Position numbers and translations under genes: made by a program
Source: Salinivibrio proteolyticus
Lineage (GTDB): Bacteria; Pseudomonadota; Gammaproteobacteria; Enterobacterales; Vibrionaceae
Assembly (NCBI RefSeq): GCF_001996165.1
Contig: NZ_MUFP01000021.1
Coordinates: forward strand, 7,157-48,282
DNA: 41,126 nucleotides
Direction of reading: 5' to 3'
Notes under the pieces: generated by a model
The model's input: the letters and a program-made list of their open reading frames with translations, nothing else
Told to the model about the DNA's origin: nothing
The model's database searches: none
Shown here: positions 8,869 to 16,698 of the stretch, piece after piece
How positions within the stretch are numbered: the stretch's first letter is position 1
Layout of the letters: each line of letters starts with the position of its first letter

Positions 8869-9083
8869 ATTTTGCAAATAACGACACCTTATATATCGCC
8901 ATTTATCGCGCTCAATCGGTATTTTTGTTATCACCAGAAAATTTTCTTCTGCCTTTCCCTCGTTTCAGAAAAAATTTTGCCGATCGCCAGTTCTAACAGA
9001 AAACCTGTCGCGTGCACTTTGCATACAGTGAATGTAGGCAAGCGCTGATAGGCAGCGTCGCTGCTTTACGATGAGGAGTGTGT

Positions 9084-10643
9084 ATGACCGTATTCCAATC
9101 ACGCGATCTTAACTACACAGGTACCGCCGCGAATGCTCTGCGTCACGACGTGGCCGGTAAAGCAAGTTCAGATGTACTCGCGTATCTCGACGATCAGCGT
9201 TTATTTCGACAGCTCGCCTACTGCAATGGCAAGTGGATGAATGGCAACGCCGATACGCCCGTGTTGAATCCAGCCACGGGAGAAATTCTGGGCTATACCG
9301 CCTCACTGAGCGCTGCACAAGTCAATCAAACCATCGACGATGCGCAAGCGGCATTTCATCTGTGGCGTGCGGAGTCGGCCGAAACCCGCGCGGAACGCTT
9401 AATGCAATGGCATGACTTAGTGATGGACAACCAACACGATCTCGCGCATTTGATGGTGCTCGAGCAAGGCAAAACACTTCGCGAAGCCGAAGGCGAAATT
9501 GCCTATGGTGCGTCTTTTATACGTTGGTTTGCTGAAGAAGCGAAACGTGCCTACGGCGACACTATGCCTAGCCATATTCCCAACGCTCACCTTGCGACCT
9601 TACGTGAACCCATTGGCGTTGCCGCTTTGATCACCCCGTGGAATTTTCCCAGCGCAATGATCACGCGCAAAGCGGCAGCGGCACTCGCTATTGGCTGCAG
9701 CGTGATCGTTAAACCTGCGGAAGAAACGCCCTTCTCCGCCCTCGCATTGGCCGAGCTTGCGGAACGCGCAGGGATCCCAGCCGGTGTATTTAACGTGATC
9801 ATGGGTGATGCCCCCATGGTTTCAACTCAGCTATGTCAAAGCGACAAAGTCAAAGCGATGAGCTTTACCGGCTCAACCCGTGTCGGCCGTCTGCTGCTCG
9901 AGCAAAGTGCTCACACTGTGAAAAAATGCGCCATGGAGCTTGGCGGTAATGCGCCCTTTATCGTCCTGCCAGACATGGATATTCAGCAAGCGGCACGTGC
10001 CGCCATCGATGCGAAATTTCAAACCTCAGGACAAGACTGCCTCGCCGCGAACAAAATCTTGGTGCCAAGTGACAAGTACCAAGCCTTTGCGGATGCCTTT
10101 GCGGCATTAATGGACGAACTTGAAGTGGGTAACGGCTTGTTACCCAGCACGGATATTGGTCCATTGATTTCCTCTCGCGCGGTGGATAAAGCGCAAGCCT
10201 TAGTGGATGACGCCATCGCCAAAGGCGCCACCGTGGTTGGCGGCAAGCTTAACCCAAATCTCGGCGAAAACTTCTTTGCACCCACCCTGGTCACCAAAGT
10301 GACACCCGATATGTTGGTGTATCAAGAAGAAACCTTTTGCCCTGTGGCCGTGATCATTGCCTATGATGATCTCGACCAGGCCATTGCCATGGGCAATGAC
10401 ACTGAATACGGCTTAGCCGCCTATGTCTACGGTAATGATATTCGTGATATTTGGCGCTGTCTGCGCGGTCTTGAAGTCGGCATGGTCAGCGTTAATTCAG
10501 TAAAGATGACCGGACATCCTATTCCCTTTGGCGGTGTCAAACAATCAGGCTTAGGCCGTGAAGGGAGCCGTTACGGTATCGACGAGTTTAGTGAAATTAA
10601 ATACTACTGTTTGGGTGGCCTGCCCACCGTGAGCGGCAGCTAA
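9084..10643 (+). CDS. doeC: Aldehyde dehydrogenase DoeC (aspartate-semialdehyde to aspartate)
   Basis: NAD(P)-dependent aldehyde dehydrogenase of 519 residues, close to succinate-semialdehyde dehydrogenases. Catalytic residues are visible: Asn187 in TPWNFPSAM, Glu285 in MELGGNAPF and Cys319 in TSGQDCLAANK, with cofactor motif FTGSTRVGR. Placed next to the DoeD-type transaminase and near doeABX, it is best read as DoeC, which oxidises aspartate semialdehyde to aspartate in the last step of ectoine degradation. GAGGAG sets ATG 9084; a GTG at 9078 overlaps that site. About 32 bases separate it from doeD, so the two are co-transcribed. Confidence 0.85.
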   Translation: MTVFQSRDLNYTGTAANALRHDVAGKASSDVLAYLDDQRLFRQLAYCNGKWMNGNADTPVLNPATGEILGYTASLSAAQVNQTIDDAQAAFHLWRAESAETRAERLMQWHDLVMDNQHDLAHLMVLEQGKTLREAEGEIAYGASFIRWFAEEAKRAYGDTMPSHIPNAHLATLREPIGVAALITPWNFPSAMITRKAAAALAIGCSVIVKPAEETPFSALALAELAERAGIPAGVFNVIMGDAPMVSTQLCQSDKVKAMSFTGSTRVGRLLLEQSAHTVKKCAMELGGNAPFIVLPDMDIQQAARAAIDAKFQTSGQDCLAANKILVPSDKYQAFADAFAALMDELEVGNGLLPSTDIGPLISSRAVDKAQALVDDAIAKGATVVGGKLNPNLGENFFAPTLVTKVTPDMLVYQEETFCPVAVIIAYDDLDQAIAMGNDTEYGLAAYVYGNDIRDIWRCLRGLEVGMVSVNSVKMTGHPIPFGGVKQSGLGREGSRYGIDEFSEIKYYCLGGLPTVSGS

Positions 10644-10675
10644 TTAAGGTTTGCGTAAGGATAAGGAGACTGATC

Positions 10676-12079
10676 ATGCGTCCAGAAACGAAAGCTTTGT
10701 TGGAAAAAGACAGAAATACCGTCTTCCACGCATCAACACACTTGAAGCAGTACGCCCACGGCGAAATGCCTGGCCGAGTGATTGAGACAGGTAAAGGGAT
10801 TCGTATCACCGACTCAGAAGGTATTGAGCTGATTGATGGGTTTGCGGGCTTGTATTGCGTGAACATTGGTTACGGCCGCGAAGAAATGGCCGATGCCATT
10901 TATGAGCAAGCCAAAAAGCTCGCTTACTATCACACCTATGTGGGCCACACCAACGAAGCACTGGTGACCTTGTCTGAGCGACTCATCAAGATGGCGCCGG
11001 GCATGAGCAAGGTGTATTACGGGATGTCAGGCAGTGACGCCAATGAATCACAAATCAAGCTGGTGTGGTACTACAACAACGCTCGCGGCAAACCCGAGAA
11101 AAAGAAAATCATTTCTCGCGATCGCGGCTATCACGGCTCCAGTATCGCATCCGGGTCGTTAACAGGGCTTCCCTTGTTCCATGCGCATTTTGATCTGCCC
11201 ATAGAGCGTATCAAGCACACCATGGCACCCTACTATTATCGTCGTGAAGACAGCGGCATGACAGAGCCTGAGTTTGCACAACATTGTGCCGATGAACTCG
11301 AGAAAATGATCCTTGCGGAAGGCCCTGATACCGTCGCCGCGATGATTGCCGAACCCGTGCTTGGCACCGGAGGCATCGTACCGCCACCAGAAGGTTACTG
11401 GACCGCAATTCGCAAAGTGTTGGATAAATACGACGTTCTGCTGATCGCCGATGAAGTGGTATGCGGCTTTGGCCGTATTGGCAGTGACTTTGGCTCGATT
11501 TACTATGATATGAAGCCTGATCTGATCACCGTTGCCAAAGGCTTAACGTCCGCTTATCAACCCCTATCTGGGGTGATGATCGGTCACAAGGTGTGGGATG
11601 TGCTGGAAGACGGTACCGATGCATGGGGAGCCATTGGTCACGGGTACACCTATTCAGGCCACCCACTGGGCGCGGCCGCCGCGCTATGTAACTTAGACAT
11701 CATCGAACGCGAAAACCTTACCCAAAATGCTGCAACCACGGGTGAGTACCTGCAAATGAAGATGCAAGCCGCTTTTGCGGATCACCCATTGATTGGCGAT
11801 AGCCGCGGAATTGGTTTGCTCCATGCGCTCGAGTTCTCTCCCGATCGCGCCAATCGTAGCCACTTTGATCCCAACCTGAAAGTGGGACCACAAGTTGCTG
11901 CCGCGTGCTTGGAGCAAGGCTTAATTGCCCGTGCGATGCCACACGGCGATATTCTCGGCTTTGCGCCACCTTTAGTGGTGACACCCAACGAAGTCGATGA
12001 AATTGTCGCCAAAGCAAAAGTGGCAGTCGACAAGGTGATGGATAAACTGGTCACTAGCGGACAATGGCAACCGAAGTAA
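10676..12079 (+). CDS. doeD: Diaminobutyrate transaminase DoeD (class III aminotransferase)
   Basis: PLP-dependent class III aminotransferase of 467 residues. Motifs seen: substrate loop YGMSGSDANESQIKL, RDRGYHGSS, cofactor Asp259 in LLIADEVVCGFGRIG, and Schiff-base Lys288 in TVAKGLTSAYQPLSG. The family includes omega-transaminases of many substrates. The placement after doeC makes conversion of 2,4-diaminobutyrate to aspartate semialdehyde the likely role. AAGGAG lies 8 bases before the ATG. The gene ends in a bidirectional terminator shared with the converging transporter. Confidence 0.85.
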   Translation: MRPETKALLEKDRNTVFHASTHLKQYAHGEMPGRVIETGKGIRITDSEGIELIDGFAGLYCVNIGYGREEMADAIYEQAKKLAYYHTYVGHTNEALVTLSERLIKMAPGMSKVYYGMSGSDANESQIKLVWYYNNARGKPEKKKIISRDRGYHGSSIASGSLTGLPLFHAHFDLPIERIKHTMAPYYYRREDSGMTEPEFAQHCADELEKMILAEGPDTVAAMIAEPVLGTGGIVPPPEGYWTAIRKVLDKYDVLLIADEVVCGFGRIGSDFGSIYYDMKPDLITVAKGLTSAYQPLSGVMIGHKVWDVLEDGTDAWGAIGHGYTYSGHPLGAAAALCNLDIIERENLTQNAATTGEYLQMKMQAAFADHPLIGDSRGIGLLHALEFSPDRANRSHFDPNLKVGPQVAAACLEQGLIARAMPHGDILGFAPPLVVTPNEVDEIVAKAKVAVDKVMDKLVTSGQWQPK

Positions 12080-12103
12080 CAGAGCATCACCACCGCTAAA
12101 CGT

Positions 12104-12133
12104 AAAAAAGCGCCGATAATCGGCGCTTTTTTT
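12104..12133. terminator. Bidirectional terminator between doeD and BCCT gene
   Basis: GCGCCGAT / ATCGGCGC stem with A-run before and T-run after, so it works for both convergent genes. Confidence 0.85.
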
Positions 12134-12153
12134 ATCGATGGCGTATACCACGC

Positions 12154-13698
12154 TTAGCTTGCTGTCGCAGGCTCTAGCGCAAGATTCGCTTCTTTCTCTT
12201 TTTGCATTCGCATCACCGCTATTGGGCCAGTAATGAAAGTAAACGCAATCAAGAAAGAGACAGGCACAGCTGTGATCACAATGAACGACTGCAACGCATT
12301 CAAGCCGCCTTCACCGGCCAGCAAGAGCACTCCGGCTACCACGCCCATGATAATCGCCCAGAATAGGCGATGCGCGCGTGTCGGTTGATTGTCACCAGAG
12401 ACAGCCATCGCAATGGAATACGCCATGGAGTCACCTGTGGTCGCCACAAAGGTGGTGGTCAACAGCATAAAGGCTGGGATCAATACCACGCTGTACGGCA
12501 ATTGTGATAGCGACGCAATCAAGATCGCCGGCAAACCCGCGTCCGCCATTGGACCGGAAATGCTGCCCGGAGACTGCAACTCATAGAAAATACCCGTACC
12601 ACCCAGTACTGAGAACCAGAAGTTAGTCGCAATCGGTGCACAAATCGCAACGGCAAAGATCAGTTCACGAATAGAACGGCCTTTCGAGATGCGTGCAATA
12701 AAGATGGCCATCATGGGTGCAAAACCAATGAACCAGCCCCAGAAGAACCAGGTCCACCATGCATTCCAGCTGCCGTTATCGGTGTTGAGTGCCAGCGTGT
12801 GCATGTTGTTAAGGTAATAGCTAAAGCCAGCACCAAACTGCTCAAAGATAAAGCCCGTTGGACCCAGTACGATCACAACAGCAAGCAGCACGGCCGCACC
12901 AATCACATTCATCCGGCTTAACCATTGCAGACCTTTATCCATTCCCGTAAAGGCGGAAATAGAGTAAATCGCCACTACCGCGGCCAAGATCAGCATTTGC
13001 ATCGACATGGTGTTCTCGATACCGACAAAGCTTTCCAAGCTGTAACCCAACTGGGTGGCAAGGAAGCCAATCGGACCAATCGTGCCCGCCGCAACGGCAA
13101 TGATAGAACACGCATCAATCACAGAGCCTAACCAGTGATTTTCTAGCTTGTCACCGAGCAGCGGATATAACAGCGCACGAGGACGCAGACGCACGCCTGC
13201 TTGGTGGTGGGCATACATCAGCACGATGGTCGCCAAGGTGCCCAACACCGCCCAAGCTAAAAAGCCCCAGTGGAAGAAGCTTTGGCTTAACGCAGGGGCG
13301 ACCGTTTGCATCGCGCCGGCTTCCATCTCACCTAACGCCGGAGGAGGCGTCATAAAGTGGTAGATGGGTTCAGCCGCTGACCAAAAAACACCGCCGCCCG
13401 CAAGCAGGGTACACATGATCATAGCAACCCAGCGGAAACGGCTCATTGAGACTGTATCGGTGGCACCCAGTTTCAACTTACCAAATTTACTGCCGCCAAT
13501 GGCTAGCGCCAGCACGAAATTGATCACCATCAGCCACTGCCACCAGTAACCAAAAAGGTTGGCAGATTCAGCAAACAGCGACTGAATCACAGTGGAAAAA
13601 TGTTCGAGGTCAAACAGGGCAAAGGCAAGGAAGAGAGCGACAAAGCCGATAGTAAAGACGGCAACAAGTCGATCGTTATTTTGTGTAGATTTAAGCAT
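12154..13698 (-). CDS. BCCT-family compatible-solute transporter
   Basis: Inner-membrane sodium- or proton-coupled transporter of the betaine/choline/carnitine family, about 514 residues with twelve predicted membrane segments. Family signatures are GGSKFGKLKLG near the N-terminus and WWTWFFWGWFIGFAPMMAIF followed by IARISKGRSIREL. N- and C-terminal tails are short, unlike the long osmosensing tails of BetP-like members. Position facing doeCD suggests it imports ectoine/hydroxyectoine or betaine for use as nutrient. The substrate is inferred. ATG 13698 is preferred; the frame can extend to a GTG at 13731 without a clear ribosome site. Confidence 0.88.
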   Translation of the reverse strand: MLKSTQNNDRLVAVFTIGFVALFLAFALFDLEHFSTVIQSLFAESANLFGYWWQWLMVINFVLALAIGGSKFGKLKLGATDTVSMSRFRWVAMIMCTLLAGGGVFWSAAEPIYHFMTPPPALGEMEAGAMQTVAPALSQSFFHWGFLAWAVLGTLATIVLMYAHHQAGVRLRPRALLYPLLGDKLENHWLGSVIDACSIIAVAAGTIGPIGFLATQLGYSLESFVGIENTMSMQMLILAAVVAIYSISAFTGMDKGLQWLSRMNVIGAAVLLAVVIVLGPTGFIFEQFGAGFSYYLNNMHTLALNTDNGSWNAWWTWFFWGWFIGFAPMMAIFIARISKGRSIRELIFAVAICAPIATNFWFSVLGGTGIFYELQSPGSISGPMADAGLPAILIASLSQLPYSVVLIPAFMLLTTTFVATTGDSMAYSIAMAVSGDNQPTRAHRLFWAIIMGVVAGVLLLAGEGGLNALQSFIVITAVPVSFLIAFTFITGPIAVMRMQKEKEANLALEPATAS

Positions 13699-13804
13699 TA
13701 GTTCGCTCACAAGGTGTGTGAGGGGCGGCACTCTATCAGTGTGGCGAACGAATGACCAGCATAAATTGCATCGAACACTAACGATAAAAACGTGACAGAC
13801 ATCA

Positions 13805-13834
13805 CCTATTCAGCCGTGGTGCGGGCTGAATAGG
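13805..13834. terminator. Strong hairpin upstream of BCCT gene
   Basis: CCTATTCAGCC / GGCTGAATAGG, 11 perfect pairs with an 8-base loop, between the stop at 13873 and the BCCT start. The minus-strand T-tail needed for the 143-residue gene is missing, so this could be a terminator or an operator. Confidence 0.4.
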
Positions 13835-13872
13835 TTTATGACATTTTTATTAACTGAGCAAAATTCGACCCG

Positions 13873-14304
13873 TTAAGCCGGTTCTTTGTCTGACGCCTTG
13901 CGCGATGACTTGCCGGTTTCCAAGATCTTCTTATGCAATGTCACCGCAGCACGATACAACTTGGGGTGAACCTGCGTATCAGTTTGCTTTGCGCGATTAC
14001 ACTTTGATATCACGGCTGCAGTAAGACAGGCTGCAACCTTGAGCTGTCCAAGTTGAAAGGCATAACTTGCGGTTTTAATCGCCATAAACACAGATTGGTC
14101 ACTGTACTTATAATTGCGTGCCGCAAACTTTTCAAAGCGGAGAAAATCCTTGTGATAATTTTTTAAAATGCGATTAACGTGGCGGTCGTAATAGTTCTTG
14201 TACTTGGCGTAACTGCCTTTGCGGTTACTGGCCATGATGTCCCGAACCCAGACAACTGACTGCAGTTGTTCTTTTTCGAATAAGCCACTCAGCCAGGCAA
14301 ACAT
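13873..14304 (-). CDS. Hypothetical basic protein, 143 residues
   Basis: Not recognised. It has a hydrophobic start (MFAWLSGLFEKEQL), then a Lys/Arg/Tyr-rich stretch (about 27-70, with SYAKYKNYYDRHVNRILKNY) and a helical-looking second half ending in a charged tail. No signal peptide or membrane segment is clear. GGAGG lies 4 bases before ATG, so translation is credible, and base composition matches neighbouring core genes. It stands alone between the BCCT gene and another small gene on the same strand 188 bases away. No function proposed. Confidence 0.65.
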   Translation of the reverse strand: MFAWLSGLFEKEQLQSVVWVRDIMASNRKGSYAKYKNYYDRHVNRILKNYHKDFLRFEKFAARNYKYSDQSVFMAIKTASYAFQLGQLKVAACLTAAVISKCNRAKQTDTQVHPKLYRAAVTLHKKILETGKSSRKASDKEPA

Positions 14305-14492
14305 GCTACCTCCATACTGCTAGCTTAACGGCTCTATTCTACTTATTTCGTGCTACTAAGCTACGGGAAGGTGCAAATAACCCCTTGATTGGTCGTTATT
14401 TAATCAATTTTGCGAGGCGCAGTGAGTAATAGACGATTGAATAGTCGGGAAAAGAGGACGCGAGGGACTCCTCGTGTTGAATGAACGATTCA

Positions 14493-14792
14493 CTACGCGC
14501 GGGTGTTAATGGTGATCGTGTAGGTATCCTCTGCCGCCGGAAGCATATGCAAGATTTGCTCGCCCAAATCGGGGTGCGAGAGCAAGTAATTACCTTGTGG
14601 AAAGCGGGTATCCTCTGGGCCTTTCAACACTAAGCTAAAGTTTTCCACCAATTGATCATCAATGGTTTCACCGTTGCCCTCATGCTCATCGATGCGGATT
14701 AGGGTCATCGCATATTCCGTGTCTGTGCCATCAATCAAGGTAATGGTTTGATCGATAAGCGCTTTAACGTGCTGACAAGATAGTACATTCAT
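14493..14792 (-). CDS. DUF6916-like small protein, 99 residues
   Basis: Acidic soluble protein. The central pattern, FSLVLKGPEDTRFPQGNYLL followed by SHPDLGEQILHMLPAAEDTYTITIN, resembles the DUF6916 domain, recalled as a short beta-rich family of unknown function (F-PQG-Y-LEHP-LG). The match is from memory, so the family label is tentative. GGAGG lies 4 bases before ATG 14792. It is probably a single-gene unit. No role can be assigned. Confidence 0.6.
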   Translation of the reverse strand: MNVLSCQHVKALIDQTITLIDGTDTEYAMTLIRIDEHEGNGETIDDQLVENFSLVLKGPEDTRFPQGNYLLSHPDLGEQILHMLPAAEDTYTITINTRA

Positions 14793-14957
14793 AACACCTC
14801 CCTGCGACCCTAGACAGGGTTCGTGAGTCTCTTTATCTATCTACCTGTAAATAAGGTTAGAATAAAAATTCGTCAATGCACAACAGCTTAGCAAATTTTC
14901 TGCACATTTATCGAGCAAAGCCTCTGTTCAAGACATTACCCCGTCCCAAAAACACAA

Positions 14958-14979
14958 AAGGCAACCCCATGGTTGCCTT
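14958..14979 (-). terminator. Terminator of the 26-residue mini-gene
   Basis: AAGGCAACC / GGTTGCCTT, 9 perfect pairs with a 4-base loop. On the minus strand it is followed by TTGTGTTTTTGG. It lies 20 bases past the mini-gene stop. Confidence 0.65.
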
Positions 14980-14999
14980 GTTGCTTACGGTTGGACAAA

Positions 15000-15080
15000 T
15001 TAACTGCGCGTTTTAACGCTACGTGCTTTATCCGTTTTAGATTTGTAGTAATACCACAAACGTCTACTTTTATTGTGCAT
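15000..15080 (-). CDS. Possible 26-residue very basic small protein
   Basis: Reads from ATG 15080 to TAA 15000: a short peptide starting MHNKSRRLWYYYKSKTDKAR and ending in KTRS, with ten Lys/Arg residues, a Trp-Tyr-Tyr-Tyr core and no acidic residue except one Asp. GGAGAGG lies about 6 bases before the ATG, and a terminator follows the stop, so the unit has the parts of a real gene despite its size. It could bind RNA, ribosomes or membranes, or be a leader peptide. I do not recognise it. Confidence 0.5.
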   Translation of the reverse strand: MHNKSRRLWYYYKSKTDKARSVKTRS

Positions 15081-15430
15081 CGAACACCTCTCCTATCAGA
15101 TTAATGAACGATATTTATCGCTATGGTTATTGCACTCGTTCAGCAATAGCACGAACAGTGCGGAACTTAATAAGCACTCGAGATGAGCGCTGAAGCGCGA
15201 TGATTCAACTGTCAGCCCGAACACCTTTGCAGGGCATTGCACGTCTACTTACTGGGGGAATGGACACACCGCCACCCCCTCAGTCATAAACGTAAAGTGT
15301 TGAAAATCACGTTATCTCTATTCTTATTACAAATACTTGCAGAAAGCAACCTTGTTCACGTGTACTCAACGGATAACCCGCTGAGACGTTGCGGGAAGCT
15401 TGTCAGGGGAGGGAGAGTGCTTGCGACAGA

Positions 15431-15454
15431 GTGGGTTGCCTTTCGGCAACCCAC
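15431..15454. repeat. Perfect 10-bp hairpin with TTTC loop
   Basis: GTGGGTTGCC-TTTC-GGCAACCCAC. Very stable, without a T-run on either side, and 9 bases from a second hairpin. Confidence 0.6.
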
Positions 15455-15463
15455 AACAATAAA

Positions 15464-15485
15464 AAGCCGCTCAATTGAGCGGCTT
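15464..15485 (-). terminator. 22-bp perfect palindrome with minus-strand T-run
   Basis: AAGCCGCTCAA / TTGAGCGGCTT preceded by AAA, so the minus-strand transcript would end stem then TTTTT. It fits a terminator for a minus-strand transcript starting somewhere in 15500-15860, where no protein gene is seen. Confidence 0.55.
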
Positions 15486-15865
15486 CGCGGATGGATTCCT
15501 TTGTTGGTCGTTGGTCAATGAAACTTGTTGTTGCACTGCCCCGCTTGCTCACTATGTTGAGCGTCCTAACCGCATGGTCTTGTGTTCAAATGCCTGGCTG
15601 GCGGCAAACAAGGTGTCTTCATGGGTTCCTGACATCAACGGGGGCTTAACTCTTTTTGGCGCGTCACTGCGCGCTGATCATTTACCAAATTGTGTGTCAG
15701 CTAGGCTGACAATTTCAGTAAAGCACAGTTTTTCCCCCGCGCCACTGCATGGCGTTTAAACTGTGAACACTGTAATAAATCCGACATAAACTGCGATTTC
15801 GCACAGCATACCGGCCCAATTTATGCCACCGTTCGACACCAAAAATAAAAATGTTCTCTCACCAC

Positions 15866-15880
15866 TAGACGACCGGTCTA
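15866..15880. promoter_or_regulatory. NemR-type operator upstream of nemR-like gene
   Basis: TAGAC-GACCG-GTCTA, a perfect 15-base site repeated exactly at 16633-16647. It overlaps a weak -35 (TAGACG), 17 bases before a possible -10 (TATGCT, 15889-15894), so the repressor would block its own promoter. Confidence 0.8.
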
Positions 15881-15901
15881 ATCTTGATTATGCTAGTCGA
15901 C

Positions 15902-16507
15902 ATGAAATCGAGCAGCACTCATGAAACGACCAGTCATAACGCGACCCACCAGCACCTGTTGGAGACGGGCGTGAGCGTGATGGCACAATTTGGTTTTAGC
16001 GGCGTTGGCCTAAGCGCCATCCTCAAACAAGCGGGCGTACCCAAAGGGTCTTTTTATCACTACTTTGCGTCGAAAGAACAATTCGGCCAAGCCGTGTTAG
16101 ACCACTATTTTGCTTGCTACATTGCGGATGTGAATCGCTTACTGACAGATAGCTCGCTCTCTCCCATTGCACGTGTGCACAGCTACTTTAGTCGCTGGCA
16201 AGCACAATACTGCAGTTTGGATCCGGTGCAAACGTGTTTGGTCGTCAAGCTGAGTGCAGAAGTTGCGGACTTATCCGAGCCAATGCGGCTGGCACTGCGT
16301 GATGGCACAGATCAATTGATTGGTTGCTTGGCGACTACGCTCGCCCAAGCCAGCGGTCAGTTTAATAACCAAACGGCGCTGACCACCGCGACAACCTTAT
16401 ATCAACTGTGGCTCGGCGCAAGCTTACTGACCAAGCTGCATCGTAACGACAGTCATCTCGCGCAAGCGATGACCATCACTGAAGAAAAGCTCGGACTGAT
16501 CGATTAA
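15902..16507 (+). CDS. nemR: NemR-like TetR-family repressor
   Basis: TetR/AcrR repressor of about 201 residues. The N-terminal helix-turn-helix contains AILKQAGVPKGSFYHYFASKEQFG, the pattern of E. coli NemR. The C-terminal ligand domain has TCLVVKLSAEVADLSE and LYQLWLGASLLTKL, again NemR-like. NemR is inactivated by electrophiles and hypochlorite through Cys oxidation; Cys residues are present here (for example in YCSLDPVQTC). ATG 15902 is chosen, but ATG 15890 and TTG 15884 are in frame. No ribosome site is visible, and the promoter proposed above would give an almost leaderless mRNA. The gene is followed by a terminator, then yqhD and curA. Confidence 0.8.
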   Translation: MKSSSTHETTSHNATHQHLLETGVSVMAQFGFSGVGLSAILKQAGVPKGSFYHYFASKEQFGQAVLDHYFACYIADVNRLLTDSSLSPIARVHSYFSRWQAQYCSLDPVQTCLVVKLSAEVADLSEPMRLALRDGTDQLIGCLATTLAQASGQFNNQTALTTATTLYQLWLGASLLTKLHRNDSHLAQAMTITEEKLGLID

Positions 16508-16597
16508 TCCTGTTGTGCTCTATCCAGCATGACAGTAACCAATAAATAGCAGTTGATGCGTGGCGGTAACACAGGTTGCTACCCCACCATCATCCCG

Positions 16598-16619
16598 AAA
16601 CCCGCCAAGGCGGGTTTTT
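16598..16619 (+). terminator. Rho-independent terminator after nemR
   Basis: AAACCCGCC-AA-GGCGGGTTT followed by TT: a strong stem with T-tail separating nemR from the yqhD promoter. Confidence 0.8.
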
Positions 16620-16632
16620 AACCGGCATTAAC

Positions 16633-16647
16633 TAGACGACCGGTCTA
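16633..16647. promoter_or_regulatory. Second NemR-type operator, upstream of yqhD
   Basis: Identical to the 15-base site at 15866-15880, with matching flanks (ACTAGAC...GTCTAAT). It lies 52 bases before yqhD, and TCTAAT inside its right end could be a -10. Confidence 0.8.
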
Positions 16648-16698
16648 ATTTAAATAAACGCTTGATACCATCAAGCACAATAAAAGGAAGGATGAGCA

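Larger units (their letters stand above)
15081..15863. other. Long region without a convincing protein gene
   Basis: About 0.8 kb between the mini-gene and nemR. Open frames here on the plus strand (for example 15237-15521 and 15475-15759) lack ribosome sites and run across strong hairpins, so I leave them out. Structures seen: two tandem hairpins at 15431-15485, and TGTCAGC-TAG-GCTGACA near 15696-15712. An untranslated RNA on the minus strand ending at 15464 is possible. Confidence 0.5.

Noticed and set aside
8602-10164. Many overlapping frames opposite the doe and protease genes
   Set aside because: They are shadows of well-supported genes, with no ribosome sites or recognisable domains.
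15237-15759. Two plus-strand open frames of 94 codons
   Set aside because: No ribosome sites, unusual composition, and they run through strong hairpins including a terminator-like palindrome.
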